A stretch of DNA of 64,000 nucleotides, taken from NCBI RefSeq assembly GCF_002563635.1, contig NZ_PDIZ01000001.1:2480001-2544000 (forward strand), given 5' to 3'. Below, piece by piece: positions 1 to 8,143 of the stretch; position 1 is the stretch's first letter; every line of letters begins with the position of its first letter. The notes below the pieces were generated by a model that worked only from the letters and a program-made list of their open reading frames with translations, did not search any database and was not told where the DNA came from. Both the position numbers and the translations under genes were made by a program. The DNA is from Bacillus sp. es.036. Lineage in GTDB: Bacteria; Bacillota; Bacilli; Bacillales; Guptibacillaceae.

Positions 1-154
1 CCTCTTCTCCAAAGGTTTGATAAGCACGAACCCAACCAATGATGGGAGATTTATGAGGCATTCCATACTTTTTGGCTAATAAAGTGTATCCCAGAGATCC
101 TTGGAGATACTCCATTACCACTTCTAATTTAAATTTTTCACTATACTTTGCCAT
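1..154 (-). CDS. IS3-family transposase OrfA, N-terminal part (runs off left edge)
   Basis: The minus strand from the ATG at 154 reads MAKYSEKFKLEVVMEYLQG and continues for 51 codons to the edge of the window. This matches the start of IS3/IS150-type OrfA proteins, which carry a helix-turn-helix (about residues 5-45 here: EVVMEYLQG, LLAKKYGMP, IIGWVRAY) that binds the transposon ends. OrfA is normally fused to the DDE OrfB by programmed frameshifting, but that part lies outside the window. The terminal repeat of the element lies directly upstream (162-205). No stop or frameshift is seen in the visible part, so it may be intact. Confidence 0.8.
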   Translation of the reverse strand, partial: MAKYSEKFKLEVVMEYLQGSLGYTLLAKKYGMPHKSPIIGWVRAYQTFGEE

Positions 155-161
155 ACAAAAA

Positions 162-200
162 CACCCCGAAAGTTAGTTTTTAACTCTAACTTTCGGGGTG
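162..200 (-). terminator. IS-end hairpin acting as terminator
   Basis: Perfect 15-bp inverted repeat (162-176 with 186-200) separated by 9 nt. On the minus strand it is followed by GTTTTTG, 22 nt past the stop codon of the YtxH-like gene. It is the only recognisable terminator for that operon before the transposase gene. Confidence 0.55.
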
Positions 201-221
201 CACCACCCAAACGGCGGTTTT

Positions 222-863
222 TTATTTTGAATCTTTATTATATGTTCTCTTTAGCTCCAATTCAGCAGCTTCGTCAAGGGTTTCAGGATGATCTGGATCT
301 CTTTCAAGCGTACGTTCAACATCACGTTGAATCACATCGTTAAATGTTTCTGCACCTTCTGTTTCGACAATAATCTTTTCGATATCCTTATTCACCACTG
401 TTGAAGTTGGGACTTCTGTCTCGTCAAGCTCAGCTGCTCGTTTGATCGAATATCCACTTACAAGTGCTTCTTCTTCTGGTTGTTCTGGTTGATTTGAATC
501 ACTTTTACGATTCTTTACTTTGCTCACAATATCATTCGACTTTGTTTTGACCGATTGTGCAAAAGCAGTGGACTTGTATTTCACATTACTAGACACTTCA
601 ACACTTTTGTCTTTCGCTTTGGTAACGCCGCCGCTAATATCATTTCTTAAGTCTTTCCCTGCTTTAGGAGCTAGCAATACGCCTGCAGCTGCACCTACGA
701 CACTACCAGCTAAGGCAGCAATCGCTGGACCTTTAAACTGACTTTCTGACTTGATCGGATCGGAAGAATCAATGCGAATCACTTCTCTTGTTGAGGATGA
801 ATACCCTTCTGGCGCTGGTTCGTGTTCAACCTTTACATCATGGCTTGATTTAGACTCTTTCAT
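222..863 (-). CDS. YtxH domain-containing general stress protein
   Basis: 213 residues. After a hydrophilic N-terminus of about 45 residues there is one small-residue-rich hydrophobic stretch (AIAALAGSVVGAAAGVLLAP, about 47-66). It is followed by a Lys/Ser/Val-rich amphipathic region with DLRNDISGG, the signature of YtxH-type proteins. The last 100 residues are acidic and contain PEQPEEEALVSGYSIKRAAEL and TFNDVIQRDVERTL; this extension is longer than in B. subtilis YtxH and I assign it no function. The gene overlaps the upstream DUF948 gene by 14 nt (850-863), so the two are co-translated. In B. subtilis the ytxGHJ operon is a sigma-B general stress operon; the same role is inferred here. Confidence 0.8.
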   Translation of the reverse strand: MKESKSSHDVKVEHEPAPEGYSSSTREVIRIDSSDPIKSESQFKGPAIAALAGSVVGAAAGVLLAPKAGKDLRNDISGGVTKAKDKSVEVSSNVKYKSTAFAQSVKTKSNDIVSKVKNRKSDSNQPEQPEEEALVSGYSIKRAAELDETEVPTSTVVNKDIEKIIVETEGAETFNDVIQRDVERTLERDPDHPETLDEAAELELKRTYNKDSK

Positions 864-1305
864 ATTTACCTTCCTCCTTAACAGCTTGTATGTTTGATTT
901 TTTGATGCGATACTTCTCCCACATACTCAAAGCAGTACTTCCCCAATTCGCCGCTTCAGCTGCTTTTCCCTGCCTAGCATCGACGCCTTTCTCAACTGAT
1001 TTGCTTAATTTGGAAAAAGAACGGGATAGGTTTTGTAGAGATGCACCTGTTTCTTGAACAGATTTGAAAACGGGTGAGAATTGACCAACTTTCAATTGAA
1101 CTTCATCTGCAAGTACATTTGTTTTGTGCAACATCATTGTTGTTTCTTTTGATAACCCATCAATCTGTCCCTGCAGAGAATCAATCATTTCTGCTGTGTT
1201 AGAAAGTGTTTTTTCGGTTGACTTTAACACTTTAATTAAAAAGATACTAAGTACTGCGAATACAATCGCGATAAGAGCCACTGCTAAATAAAGAATAAGT
1301 TCCAT
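850..1305 (-). CDS. DUF948 domain-containing membrane protein (YtxG-like)
   Basis: 151 residues. One N-terminal transmembrane helix (LILYLAVALIAIVFAVLSIFLI, residues 3-24) is followed by a long helical, coiled-coil-like cytoplasmic region (STEKTLSNTAEMIDSLQGQI onwards). This is the layout of DUF948/YtxG proteins. The start is the ATG at 1305, with AGGAGG 7 nt upstream. It is the first gene of a two-gene operon with the YtxH-like gene, which it overlaps by 14 nt. A candidate sigma-B promoter lies 40-60 nt upstream. The biochemical role is unknown; the family is linked to general stress. Confidence 0.8.
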   Translation of the reverse strand: MELILYLAVALIAIVFAVLSIFLIKVLKSTEKTLSNTAEMIDSLQGQIDGLSKETTMMLHKTNVLADEVQLKVGQFSPVFKSVQETGASLQNLSRSFSKLSKSVEKGVDARQGKAAEAANWGSTALSMWEKYRIKKSNIQAVKEEGKYERV

Positions 1306-1342
1306 TACTATACCTCCTACTTCTATTCGAATATAATTACTA

Positions 1343-1367
1343 ATACCCCCAAGTAGGAAATGTAATC
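1343..1367 (-). promoter_or_regulatory. Candidate sigma-B promoter of the DUF948-YtxH operon
   Basis: On the minus strand GATTAC (1367-1362), a 13-nt spacer and GGGTAT (1348-1343) compare with the sigma-B consensus GTTTAA-N12-15-GGGTAT: 4/6 at -35 and 6/6 at -10. It lies 38 nt upstream of the DUF948 start. The homologous ytxGH operon of B. subtilis is sigma-B dependent, which supports the call. Confidence 0.5.
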
Positions 1368-1393
1368 ATGAAATTCATATGACAAACGTTTCA

Positions 1394-1948
1394 CTAATCC
1401 CCAAAAACCATTTCAATCATTTCATTTAACTTTAAAAACAAAGGAAATTCCGCTTCTTTTGCTGTAAGACCAGCTAACAAACTTAGATAGATCGATTCAT
1501 AATACCAGCGCTGCATTTCTTTTCCACGATTAAATCGCTCCCAAATTCGTTCACCTTCTGTCTCGTAATCATAATTGATCGTCGTTAAGTTATGGAGTTT
1601 ATCTGCACAAGCAATTTGTTTCACTTTAAACGAAGCTGTTCTTAACGTATCTATCGTATGACTTTTTCTTTTTTCCCAACTAAGACTTTTATCAGGCTCT
1701 GAGCACCCTTCAACTAGATCTGCAATGATTTTACCGAACTCTTCTTTAACGATGTCATAAGTCATGGCGGTATCTTCCACTACATCATGGAGTATTCCCG
1801 CTGCAATGACTTGTTCTGACGCTCCTGCCTCTATTAAATAGAACCCTACTGTTACAGGGTGAGAAAAGTATGGCAACGTTGAGCCTTTTCTATATTGCCC
1901 ATCATGAGCGACTGCAGAAAATTCAACAGCTTTTTCAATTATTTTCAT
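1394..1948 (-). CDS. HD domain phosphohydrolase (RelA/SpoT- or MESH1-like)
   Basis: 184 residues, a single HD domain. Visible metal-binding residues are His in YFSHPV (about residue 27), HD and ED in GILHDVVEDT (about 53-59) and Asp/Asn in ACADKLHNL (about 114-122). This set and the order H...HDxxED...DKxxN match the hydrolase half of RelA/SpoT proteins and the stand-alone small alarmone hydrolases. Hydrolysis of (p)ppGpp is therefore a possible but unproven activity; other nucleotide substrates are possible. There is no synthetase domain. The start at 1948 has AAGGAGG 7 nt upstream, inside the end of the DUF418 gene, which it overlaps by 14 nt, so it is translated from the same message. Confidence 0.75.
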   Translation of the reverse strand: MKIIEKAVEFSAVAHDGQYRKGSTLPYFSHPVTVGFYLIEAGASEQVIAAGILHDVVEDTAMTYDIVKEEFGKIIADLVEGCSEPDKSLSWEKRKSHTIDTLRTASFKVKQIACADKLHNLTTINYDYETEGERIWERFNRGKEMQRWYYESIYLSLLAGLTAKEAEFPLFLKLNEMIEMVFGD

Positions 1949-3182
1949 ATAAAACCTCCTTTTCTTGATTTCTTTTTAATAAAAAACGACGTCTATATGT
2001 CACCATTCGCCACACCCATTCAATCGGACCGTAACGATATTTCAAAAGCCACCATCGACTAAATGCGATCTGAAATAAGAAAATACCGAGTAATAATAGA
2101 ATGCCTGTCTTAACCTCAACTTCTCCGTATAAACTCAGACCATAGTTATAAAAAATGAGCGTGCTTACAATTGATTGGAACAAGTAATTTGTTAGCGCCA
2201 TTTTCCCAACCCACTCAAGTGGCTTTAGCGTTTTTCCCGAATAGTAAATAAGAGCAATAGCCGACATATAAAAAAGAGAAACAAGCGGTCCACCAAGACT
2301 ATCTTGAAGATGAGAAAATGCATAAGAATCAAACACATAAGGCGAAATCTTTACAAAAAAGCCGATTGCTCCAATAAAAAACAATTTTCTCACTAATAAC
2401 AAATTATTCTGCTTCCCATTAAACCACCCTTCTTTCGCAAAAGCGGCACCTATTAGAAAGTAAGGGAAAATTGAAAATAAGAGAAGCACACCATTTATCC
2501 CACCATTCACATAAGTCCAATCACTCACACGTTGATTTAAAATTTCCATATAGCTACCTGATCCATAAATGAGAAGTGACTGTTGAATCGCCTCAGGATT
2601 ATGCGATGTAAACTCATCTCCATTAAATGGCAATAGTAATAAAAAGAAAATAAGGGCATAAAACAGCCACATACCGATTCCAATTTGTAACAAATGCTTC
2701 CCCTTTAATTTGATAAAAAGAAGCAATAAGAAGCCACAAAGACTATAGGTAAATAATATATCGCCATGCCAGATCAATACGAAATGCATAACGCCAAGGA
2801 TAAACAGGAAAACCAATCGCCTAACTATAACCGAATGAAATCGGGTACTACGAGCAATCAAACGATTTTGTAGAATAATAAATCCATAACCAAACAAAAA
2901 CGAAAATAAGGGATAGAAACTTGCTTGTGCGAGTACATCAATCACATTCATGGAGAATTGATTCCATTGATCCCCCCAGTAGCTCAACTGATCGATGTAC
3001 ATCCATGGTGAATGGAAATCGATCATGTTCACAAAAAAGATACCGAGTAAAGCGAGGCCTCGCATCGCATCAATGGATTGAATCCTTTCATTCGTAGGTG
3101 TGGGAACTGCGGTTAATTTAGTCAACTTACGCCTCTTTTCATTCTGATGATATTCACTAATAACTCGTTCCACATTAATCAA
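1935..3182 (-). CDS. DUF418 domain-containing membrane protein (YeiB-like)
   Basis: 415 residues with about nine hydrophobic helices. The N-terminus carries the family motif DAMRGLALLGIFFVNM (about residues 38-53) and the C-terminus the DUF418 region (GKMALTNYLFQSIVSTLIFY, then FSRWWLLKYRYGPIEWVWR). FxxxxxRYGPxEWxWR is characteristic of YeiB/YxaH-type proteins of unknown transport function. The assigned start is TTG at 3182, preceded by AAGGA. It is the first gene of an operon with the HD hydrolase. Confidence 0.8.
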   Translation of the reverse strand: MINVERVISEYHQNEKRRKLTKLTAVPTPTNERIQSIDAMRGLALLGIFFVNMIDFHSPWMYIDQLSYWGDQWNQFSMNVIDVLAQASFYPLFSFLFGYGFIILQNRLIARSTRFHSVIVRRLVFLFILGVMHFVLIWHGDILFTYSLCGFLLLLFIKLKGKHLLQIGIGMWLFYALIFFLLLLPFNGDEFTSHNPEAIQQSLLIYGSGSYMEILNQRVSDWTYVNGGINGVLLLFSIFPYFLIGAAFAKEGWFNGKQNNLLLVRKLFFIGAIGFFVKISPYVFDSYAFSHLQDSLGGPLVSLFYMSAIALIYYSGKTLKPLEWVGKMALTNYLFQSIVSTLIFYNYGLSLYGEVEVKTGILLLLGIFLFQIAFSRWWLLKYRYGPIEWVWRMVTYRRRFLLKRNQEKEVLYENN

Positions 3183-3396
3183 ACTTTATCCTTCTTTAGC
3201 CATTCTATAAATAAAGTCGACTTAGTCATGTGTTTACCACCGTACGTTATTTTTATATAATTCAAGGAAAATCTACCAAGTTTGGTTAAATCTATTCTAT
3301 AATAGAAACAAACACAAATTATGGAAATTTAATATGAAACCCTTCGCGCACGTTACTCGTCTTTTATTTGAAGGGCCGAAGGAGGAAGACGCAACC

Positions 3397-3927
3397 TTGG
3401 GGAACAAAGAACCAACCAATTACCTTGATCTTACCAATAGGGAAGCGGTCCTTGAGACAATTATGGATGAATATGGCAATAGTGTTGTCTGGCTTGCTTT
3501 TAGCTACTTAAAAGATAAAGATAAGGCAGAAGATATTGCTCAAGAAGTGTTTATTATTTGCTATACGAAACTAGACACTTTTAATATGGAATCTTCTCTT
3601 AAATCTTGGGTCCTAACCATTACCGCAAATAAATGCAAGGATGTTCTTAAGAGCTGGGCTTATCGTAACATCACCTTCGCTCAATCACTTTTAAGTACAT
3701 TTAAACACTCCGCTTCTGAACCTGACATGGTGCTCATTGGCTCAGAAGAGAATAATGAACTTGCATTAAACATCCTTAAGCTACCTACTAAATATCGCGA
3801 GGTTATCTTTCTTCATTATTTTGAAGATTTGAAAGTACAAGAAATCAGTGAACTGCTTTCCATTAATGAAAACTCCGTTAAAACTAGATTACGACGGGCA
3901 AGAATGCTTCTTAAAGAAATGTACTAG
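3397..3927 (+). CDS. ECF-type RNA polymerase sigma factor
   Basis: Region 2 is seen as YGNSVVWLAFSYLKDKDKAEDIAQEVFI (DxAEDIxQEVF motif), followed by region 2.4 (SSLKSWVLTITANKCKDVLK). Region 4 is LPTKYREVIFLHYFEDLKVQEI with the helix-turn-helix SINENSVKTRLRRARMLLKE. With the start at TTG 3397, preceded by AAGGAGG 11 nt upstream, the protein is 176 aa, a normal ECF length. An in-frame ATG at 3334 would add 21 residues but has a poor ribosome site. The next gene, 11 nt downstream, encodes a one-helix membrane protein, the usual position of the cognate anti-sigma factor. It is similar in style to SigX/SigV of Bacillus; the signal sensed is unknown. Confidence 0.85.
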   Translation: MGNKEPTNYLDLTNREAVLETIMDEYGNSVVWLAFSYLKDKDKAEDIAQEVFIICYTKLDTFNMESSLKSWVLTITANKCKDVLKSWAYRNITFAQSLLSTFKHSASEPDMVLIGSEENNELALNILKLPTKYREVIFLHYFEDLKVQEISELLSINENSVKTRLRRARMLLKEMY

Positions 3928-3938
3928 GGAGGGTCACG

Positions 3939-4544
3939 ATGGAGAAATATTTTAAAAACCTTCGCACTAGGTTGCTTGATACAAAGGCTGTTACTTTTAC
4001 TCATTCCCATAAGGACAATGTTTGGAAAACAGTTAAGAGAGATACTCGTCCAAAAAAGAAAAGTAGTTTTGGAACAGTCTTACATCAAAAAGTTCCTGCT
4101 CTTCTTACTTATCTTACTCTTTTATTGATGCTAGTAGGAACCGGATTATTTGTTGCATCTGAGATTGCCATTTTGCCAGAAAAGAATTCAGCTAGCGTCC
4201 ACTCGCTTACGGAAGAAGACTTATATAATGTTGTCTTACACTCAGCATCTCTCATAAATAATGCAGATGATGAAGAAAAAATCCGCTCGATTGCCCTTTC
4301 TTACTTAGCTAACTATGATAATTGGAAAATCAGCAACCCAGAAGCTATCTATAAGGAAAAGCCTGCGATTCTTGCTCAAGGTAGAATTACAGAAGGGTAT
4401 TTTGAGAAAATGACGTTTAGTATATGGATTGAACCAGCTACAGGTCTTCCTCTCAATTTTGTTATTCGGAACCAACAAAGCAGCGTTCTTGAAGAGTTCA
4501 CATTACCAGGCGAAGCGCTCGCACAGGTTGAGCTACAAAAATAA
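3939..4544 (+). CDS. Probable membrane anti-sigma factor
   Basis: 201 residues. A basic cytoplasmic N-terminus of about 48 residues (MEKYFKNLRTRLLD, DNVWKTVKRDTRPKKK) is followed by one transmembrane helix (VPALLTYLTLLLMLVGTGLFVA, about 51-72) and a 125-residue extracellular domain. Its place immediately after the ECF sigma gene (GGGAGG ribosome site, 11-nt gap) argues for an anti-sigma role. The protein is shorter than RsiX/RsiV-type partners and I see no zinc-binding HxxxCxxC motif, so the binding mode is not predictable from sequence. The extracellular domain was not recognised. Confidence 0.6.
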   Translation: MEKYFKNLRTRLLDTKAVTFTHSHKDNVWKTVKRDTRPKKKSSFGTVLHQKVPALLTYLTLLLMLVGTGLFVASEIAILPEKNSASVHSLTEEDLYNVVLHSASLINNADDEEKIRSIALSYLANYDNWKISNPEAIYKEKPAILAQGRITEGYFEKMTFSIWIEPATGLPLNFVIRNQQSSVLEEFTLPGEALAQVELQK

Positions 4545-4546
4545 AG

Positions 4547-4577
4547 GCATCCGATAATTTGTCGGATGCCTTTCTAT
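4547..4577. terminator. Bidirectional terminator
   Basis: AGGCATCCGA and TCGGATGCCT form a perfect stem with a short loop (ATAATTTG), flanked by A and T runs on opposite sides. It serves both the sigma/anti-sigma operon (+) and the convergent DUF2254 gene (-). Confidence 0.85.
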
Positions 4578-4578
4578 G

Positions 4579-5871
4579 TTATTTACATACATCATTTAAC
4601 ACTTCTGAAGTATGGAGAAGAAACTCACGGTCAAGATCTGGTAGTTCGTTTAGATCAATGCTAGTTAATAAATATTGATGAAACCGCTGAACATCTGCTT
4701 TGATTTCCTTACGTTGCCCATCTGCGGTTAAAATGAGTGCATCAAGTATCCCATTTAACATGGATACATCATCTTTTCCATAATGACGTATTTGATAGAA
4801 CGATTTATAAAGATATTGAAAAAATGGTTTTGGCGTTGATAGAACGCGAAGGTTTTTTTCTTTATCAAAAAAAGCTTCTTTTGGATCATAAGTATGGCCG
4901 ATTTTTGAAAGGATCGTACCAATTCGGTTCGTACAGTTAACTGCTGTATGCGGATCATTCACTGATGGCGAGATCGCTCTAAGGGCGATGTCTACGAGTT
5001 TTTGTATTGAAAACTCTAGGTCCTGATCATTGATTCTTTCTGTTCCGATCGCAATTGAATTTAAGAAATTGTCAGCAGAAAAAGTGGAAGAACCTTTCAT
5101 CCATACCGTTGCGATTCTAGAACCTTCCTTCACGTAATTCCCTACATCAGAATTAAGTCGAATTATGCTTTCATTTTGGGTGGCGAGATCGACTAATTTC
5201 GAGTAAGGGATTTGCTGAATATAGCCCATCTTATGACTATATATCGGCATACCATCTTCTTCTCTAAGTTCACTTTCTTCCCAGCGATCCCACTTCTCGA
5301 ACGTCTCACCTTCGTAAAGTTCACTTTTCTTTTCAACAATATAAAGGGATCTTCTTGTGATTTTTTCAATTAAGTTATTTACCTGAACAAACGTGGCCGA
5401 ATGATGAATAAATAAGATGAAGAACAGTAAACAAGTAATCGCAAGAATAACCGTTAAAAGTGGTGATAGGATAATCCGGCTGTCTTTACCTGTTAAAAGA
5501 AGCATGTTAACAAGTGCAAAAACAAATCCCGCCACAAAAACGCCTAGTACATGTTGTGTAAAACGATCCGAGATAAAATCCTGTAATGTTCTCGGAGAAA
5601 ATTGTGATGAATAAGTCGTCAACACAACCATAATGGATGAGAATGAAATCGTCGTCATCGTTAAAATAGCTGTGACAAGCGGAGCATAGAGTGACTGTGC
5701 CAGTTTTTCAGTTGCAAGAAACAGCTTCGGTAACGTCCCTTGAAGCTGTGAAACATACATGATGTCTATCCATGTACTGAGTCCTACTACAGCCAAAGAA
5801 ATAAGGCCGTATACGACTGGCAGAAACCAGAAACTATTACGCAGGTTAATTGAAGTTTTAGAATAATTCAT
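4579..5871 (-). CDS. DUF2254 domain-containing membrane protein
   Basis: 430 residues. Four transmembrane helices lie in the first 160 residues (FWFLPVVYGLISLAVVGLS; ITAILTMTTISFSSIMVVLT-like segment; HVLGVFVAGFVFALVNMLLL; LLTVILAITCLLFFILFI). They are followed by a soluble C-terminal domain with the family signatures DLATQNESIIRL, VDIALRAISPSVNDPHTA and ASNLx-type helices. ALRAISPSVNDPxTA is the hallmark of DUF2254. The start is ATG 5871 with AGAGGA upstream. The function is unknown; the gene stands alone and shares a terminator with the convergent anti-sigma gene. Confidence 0.85.
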   Translation of the reverse strand: MNYSKTSINLRNSFWFLPVVYGLISLAVVGLSTWIDIMYVSQLQGTLPKLFLATEKLAQSLYAPLVTAILTMTTISFSSIMVVLTTYSSQFSPRTLQDFISDRFTQHVLGVFVAGFVFALVNMLLLTGKDSRIILSPLLTVILAITCLLFFILFIHHSATFVQVNNLIEKITRRSLYIVEKKSELYEGETFEKWDRWEESELREEDGMPIYSHKMGYIQQIPYSKLVDLATQNESIIRLNSDVGNYVKEGSRIATVWMKGSSTFSADNFLNSIAIGTERINDQDLEFSIQKLVDIALRAISPSVNDPHTAVNCTNRIGTILSKIGHTYDPKEAFFDKEKNLRVLSTPKPFFQYLYKSFYQIRHYGKDDVSMLNGILDALILTADGQRKEIKADVQRFHQYLLTSIDLNELPDLDREFLLHTSEVLNDVCK

Positions 5872-5987
5872 TCATTAAAGTCCTCTTTCACTATTATGTC
5901 ATCTAATTCTTGTTCCCTCTTTCGATCATCCTAATCACTTTATATGAAGATGGAGAACTTTTCCACGGAGAAATCGAACTCTTCATA

Positions 5988-6548
5988 TTAGTAAATGAAA
6001 GGGAGCAGTCGGTATCTTTCCTTTCCCCATTCGTGATAAGTTTCCCCAACAGAATCGAAGAGCATTCTTTCTTCGATACGAATTCGATAAAGAAGAGCAG
6101 GAACAAGCAATAGAAATGATAATATCCCGCCTCCCCAGGTACCTATGTAGATTGGCAACCCAACTAAAGTAAGAAGCAACCCTGTGTATAAGGGATGACG
6201 CAATAAACGATAAGGACCTGAACTGACGAGGTCGACTTTATGCTCCACGATCACGTTTCTCGAAAAAAAGCGCCCCAGTTCTTGAATTCCCCAATACCTT
6301 AAGCCAATTCCACTGCCATATAGAAGTAGCCCTAGCAATTCAGTAAACGGTGATTCATTAAAAACGAAAAGATTACGTTCACTAAAGATAATGGAACCTA
6401 CAATGGCTAAACTAATCATACTTAGAATCCAAACAAAAGATCGCTTTTCAGAAGATGATGATTCCGTACTCTTTTTCCCTCGTTTCATCACAAACTCGCT
6501 AATCCATAAAACAGTTAATAAAACGAATAGTACATCGATTATGATCAT
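5988..6548 (-). CDS. Isoprenylcysteine carboxyl methyltransferase (ICMT) family membrane protein
   Basis: 186 residues with about five hydrophobic helices. The C-terminal half has the family signature: VSSGPYRLLRHPLYTG (about 108-123), then RIRIEERML and YHEWGKERYRLLPF. RHPxYxG and the EExxL...Y...RxxPF pattern bind S-adenosylmethionine in ICMT/PEMT-type methyltransferases. The natural substrate of the bacterial members is unknown. It is a single gene whose stop lies about 116 nt downstream (in the minus sense) of the DUF2254 start. Confidence 0.8.
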   Translation of the reverse strand: MIIIDVLFVLLTVLWISEFVMKRGKKSTESSSSEKRSFVWILSMISLAIVGSIIFSERNLFVFNESPFTELLGLLLYGSGIGLRYWGIQELGRFFSRNVIVEHKVDLVSSGPYRLLRHPLYTGLLLTLVGLPIYIGTWGGGILSFLLLVPALLYRIRIEERMLFDSVGETYHEWGKERYRLLPFIY

Positions 6549-6964
6549 CCCATCACCCTTTCAACATCCTTTTATCAGCAGTATACCAGAGTTCTTTCCT
6601 TACTGACTGATACGTGTCTGTTTCTTTTTGCATAAAGCTTAACTTTTATGCACACCACCCTTATGTAAGCCCTTACACAACGGCCGATCCAATTAATCAT
6701 TTCATACAACGAAACGCATAAAATGGATTAAATTGTAAATTTATTTTGTTTTACAGTCCTTATATACCGTGATAAGCAAGCCTCTCATCTTCTAAGCTTA
6801 TGTGAAACGAGTTTAGAGCGAGCATCGTCCATATTCATAGTTATTCTCCTTGTATTCGGACTATTTGGGCATGTCGTGTTGTCACGATATATCCGTTTGT
6901 TATACTCGTAGAGTCAATTGATTAAAGCAATCACACATTTAACGGCAAGTTATATAGGAGTGAA
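6549..6964. other. Intergenic region upstream of proBA
   Basis: About 416 bp between the divergent ICMT-like gene and proB. It holds a short inverted repeat TGCATAAA/TTTATGCA (6629-6636 and 6645-6652) and the proBA promoter at 6879-6906. I looked for a T-box leader (specifier stem, AGGGTGGNACCGCG element), which controls proBA in B. subtilis, and did not find one. Confidence 0.6.
6879..6906 (+). promoter_or_regulatory. Sigma-A promoter of proBA
   Basis: TTGTCA (6879-6884), a 16-nt spacer and TATACT (6901-6906), about 60 nt upstream of proB. Both hexamers match the consensus at 5/6. Confidence 0.65.
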
Positions 6965-6967
6965 ATG

Positions 6968-8110
6968 ATGAATCTAAACGACGAAAAGAAACGAATCGTA
7001 ATTAAAATCGGAAGCAGCTCACTAACGAGTAGACTAGGTGACATTAGCCGAAGAAAACTAGAACGACTAGTAGATGATATTGTCATGTTAAAAGATGAAG
7101 GTCATGAAGTTCTTCTTGTTTCATCAGGAGCAGTAGCCGCTGGTTACCGCCGTCTTGGATGCCTTGAACGGCCGACATCACTTTCAGAAAAGCAGGCCGC
7201 TGCATCAATTGGTCAGGGACTGTTAATGGAAGCTTATTCAGAACGCTTCATATCTCACGGCTATACTGCTTCACAAATTCTGATTACGCGCAGTGACTTT
7301 TCTGATCGCAAAAGATACAATAACGCGCGCAACACCATTAATGTTCTATTAGAAAGAGGAATTGTTCCAATTGTCAATGAAAATGATACGGTAACAGTTG
7401 AACGTTTAAAATTCGGAGACAATGATACCCTTTCAGCTAAAGTTGCTGCACTTGTAAGTGCCGATCAACTTATTATTCTATCTGATATAGACGGTCTTTA
7501 TAGTGATGATCCGAGAAAGAATCCAGATGCGAAACTATTAGAGCATGTTACTGAAATTACACCTGAAATCGAAGACTCTGCCGGTGAGCCTGGCAGCTCT
7601 GTGGGAACGGGCGGTATGAGATCCAAAATTGATGCTGTCAAAATTGCTATGGCATCAGGTACGCCGTCCTTCTTAGGTAACGCTACAACAAAAGGAATTA
7701 TTTATAACGCCGTTCACCAAACCGCAACTGGAACGTACTTTACACCTGAAGGTCAAGCAGAGCTTGATAATAAGAAACAATGGATTGCCTTTAATTCCGG
7801 TCCTGAAGGTGAAGTGATCGTGACAGATAAAGCAAGTTCTGAGATCTCTGAACACGAACGTAGCTTACAACCTGTAGGCGTGCATTACGTTCACGGACAC
7901 TTTAAGCCAGGAGCTGTTGTGAAACTAACAGACATGGATGGAGAAGAAATCGGTCTTGGCGTTACGAACTACTCTTCTAAGCATTTGAAAATGATTAAAG
8001 GACTTTCCACTGAAGAAATTTCCGAGCTTATCGATATTTCAGTGAAAGAAGCCGTTCATATTAATGACTTTGTTTATCACGATCAGCTAGCTATTCCACT
8101 CGGCTCGTAA
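6968..8110 (+). CDS. proB: Glutamate 5-kinase
   Basis: First step of proline synthesis: ATP-dependent phosphorylation of glutamate in the cytoplasm. The amino acid kinase domain (about 1-260) shows RIVIKIGSSSLT, VLLVSSGAVAAGYRRLG, PIVNENDTV, FGDNDTLSAKVAALV, LILSDIDGLYSDDPR and the glycine-rich SVGTGGMRSKIDAVKIA. The last ~100 residues form a PUA domain (VHYVHGHFKPGAVVKLTD), as in full-length ProB, which is the feedback-inhibited form. The length of 380 residues is normal. ATG codons occur at 6965 and 6968; AGGAG at 6956-6960 gives better spacing to 6968. proA follows 33 nt downstream in the same operon. No T-box leader is present. Confidence 0.95.
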   Translation: MNLNDEKKRIVIKIGSSSLTSRLGDISRRKLERLVDDIVMLKDEGHEVLLVSSGAVAAGYRRLGCLERPTSLSEKQAAASIGQGLLMEAYSERFISHGYTASQILITRSDFSDRKRYNNARNTINVLLERGIVPIVNENDTVTVERLKFGDNDTLSAKVAALVSADQLIILSDIDGLYSDDPRKNPDAKLLEHVTEITPEIEDSAGEPGSSVGTGGMRSKIDAVKIAMASGTPSFLGNATTKGIIYNAVHQTATGTYFTPEGQAELDNKKQWIAFNSGPEGEVIVTDKASSEISEHERSLQPVGVHYVHGHFKPGAVVKLTDMDGEEIGLGVTNYSSKHLKMIKGLSTEEISELIDISVKEAVHINDFVYHDQLAIPLGS

Positions 8111-8143
8111 TAAAATAAGAATAAAAATTATAGGAGGCGTTTG

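Larger units (their letters stand above)
1..205 (-). mobile_element. End of an IS3-family (IS150-like) insertion sequence
   Basis: The element end is inferred from three things: the OrfA start at 154, the perfect inverted repeat CACCCCGAAAGTTAG (162-176) / CTAACTTTCGGGGTG (186-200), and a TG dinucleotide starting the minus-strand end at about 205. Such hairpins just inside the tip are usual in this IS group and block read-through into the transposase. On the minus strand the hairpin is followed by a T run, so it can also terminate transcripts coming from the ytxGH-like operon. The exact boundary, 200-206, is uncertain. Confidence 0.6.

Noticed and set aside
5903-6113. Two overlapping 67-codon frames on opposite strands
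   Set aside because: Overlap the ICMT-like gene end and each other; no ribosome site.
6549-6964. T-box leader upstream of proBA
   Set aside because: Expected from B. subtilis, but no T-box consensus or terminator hairpin was found.
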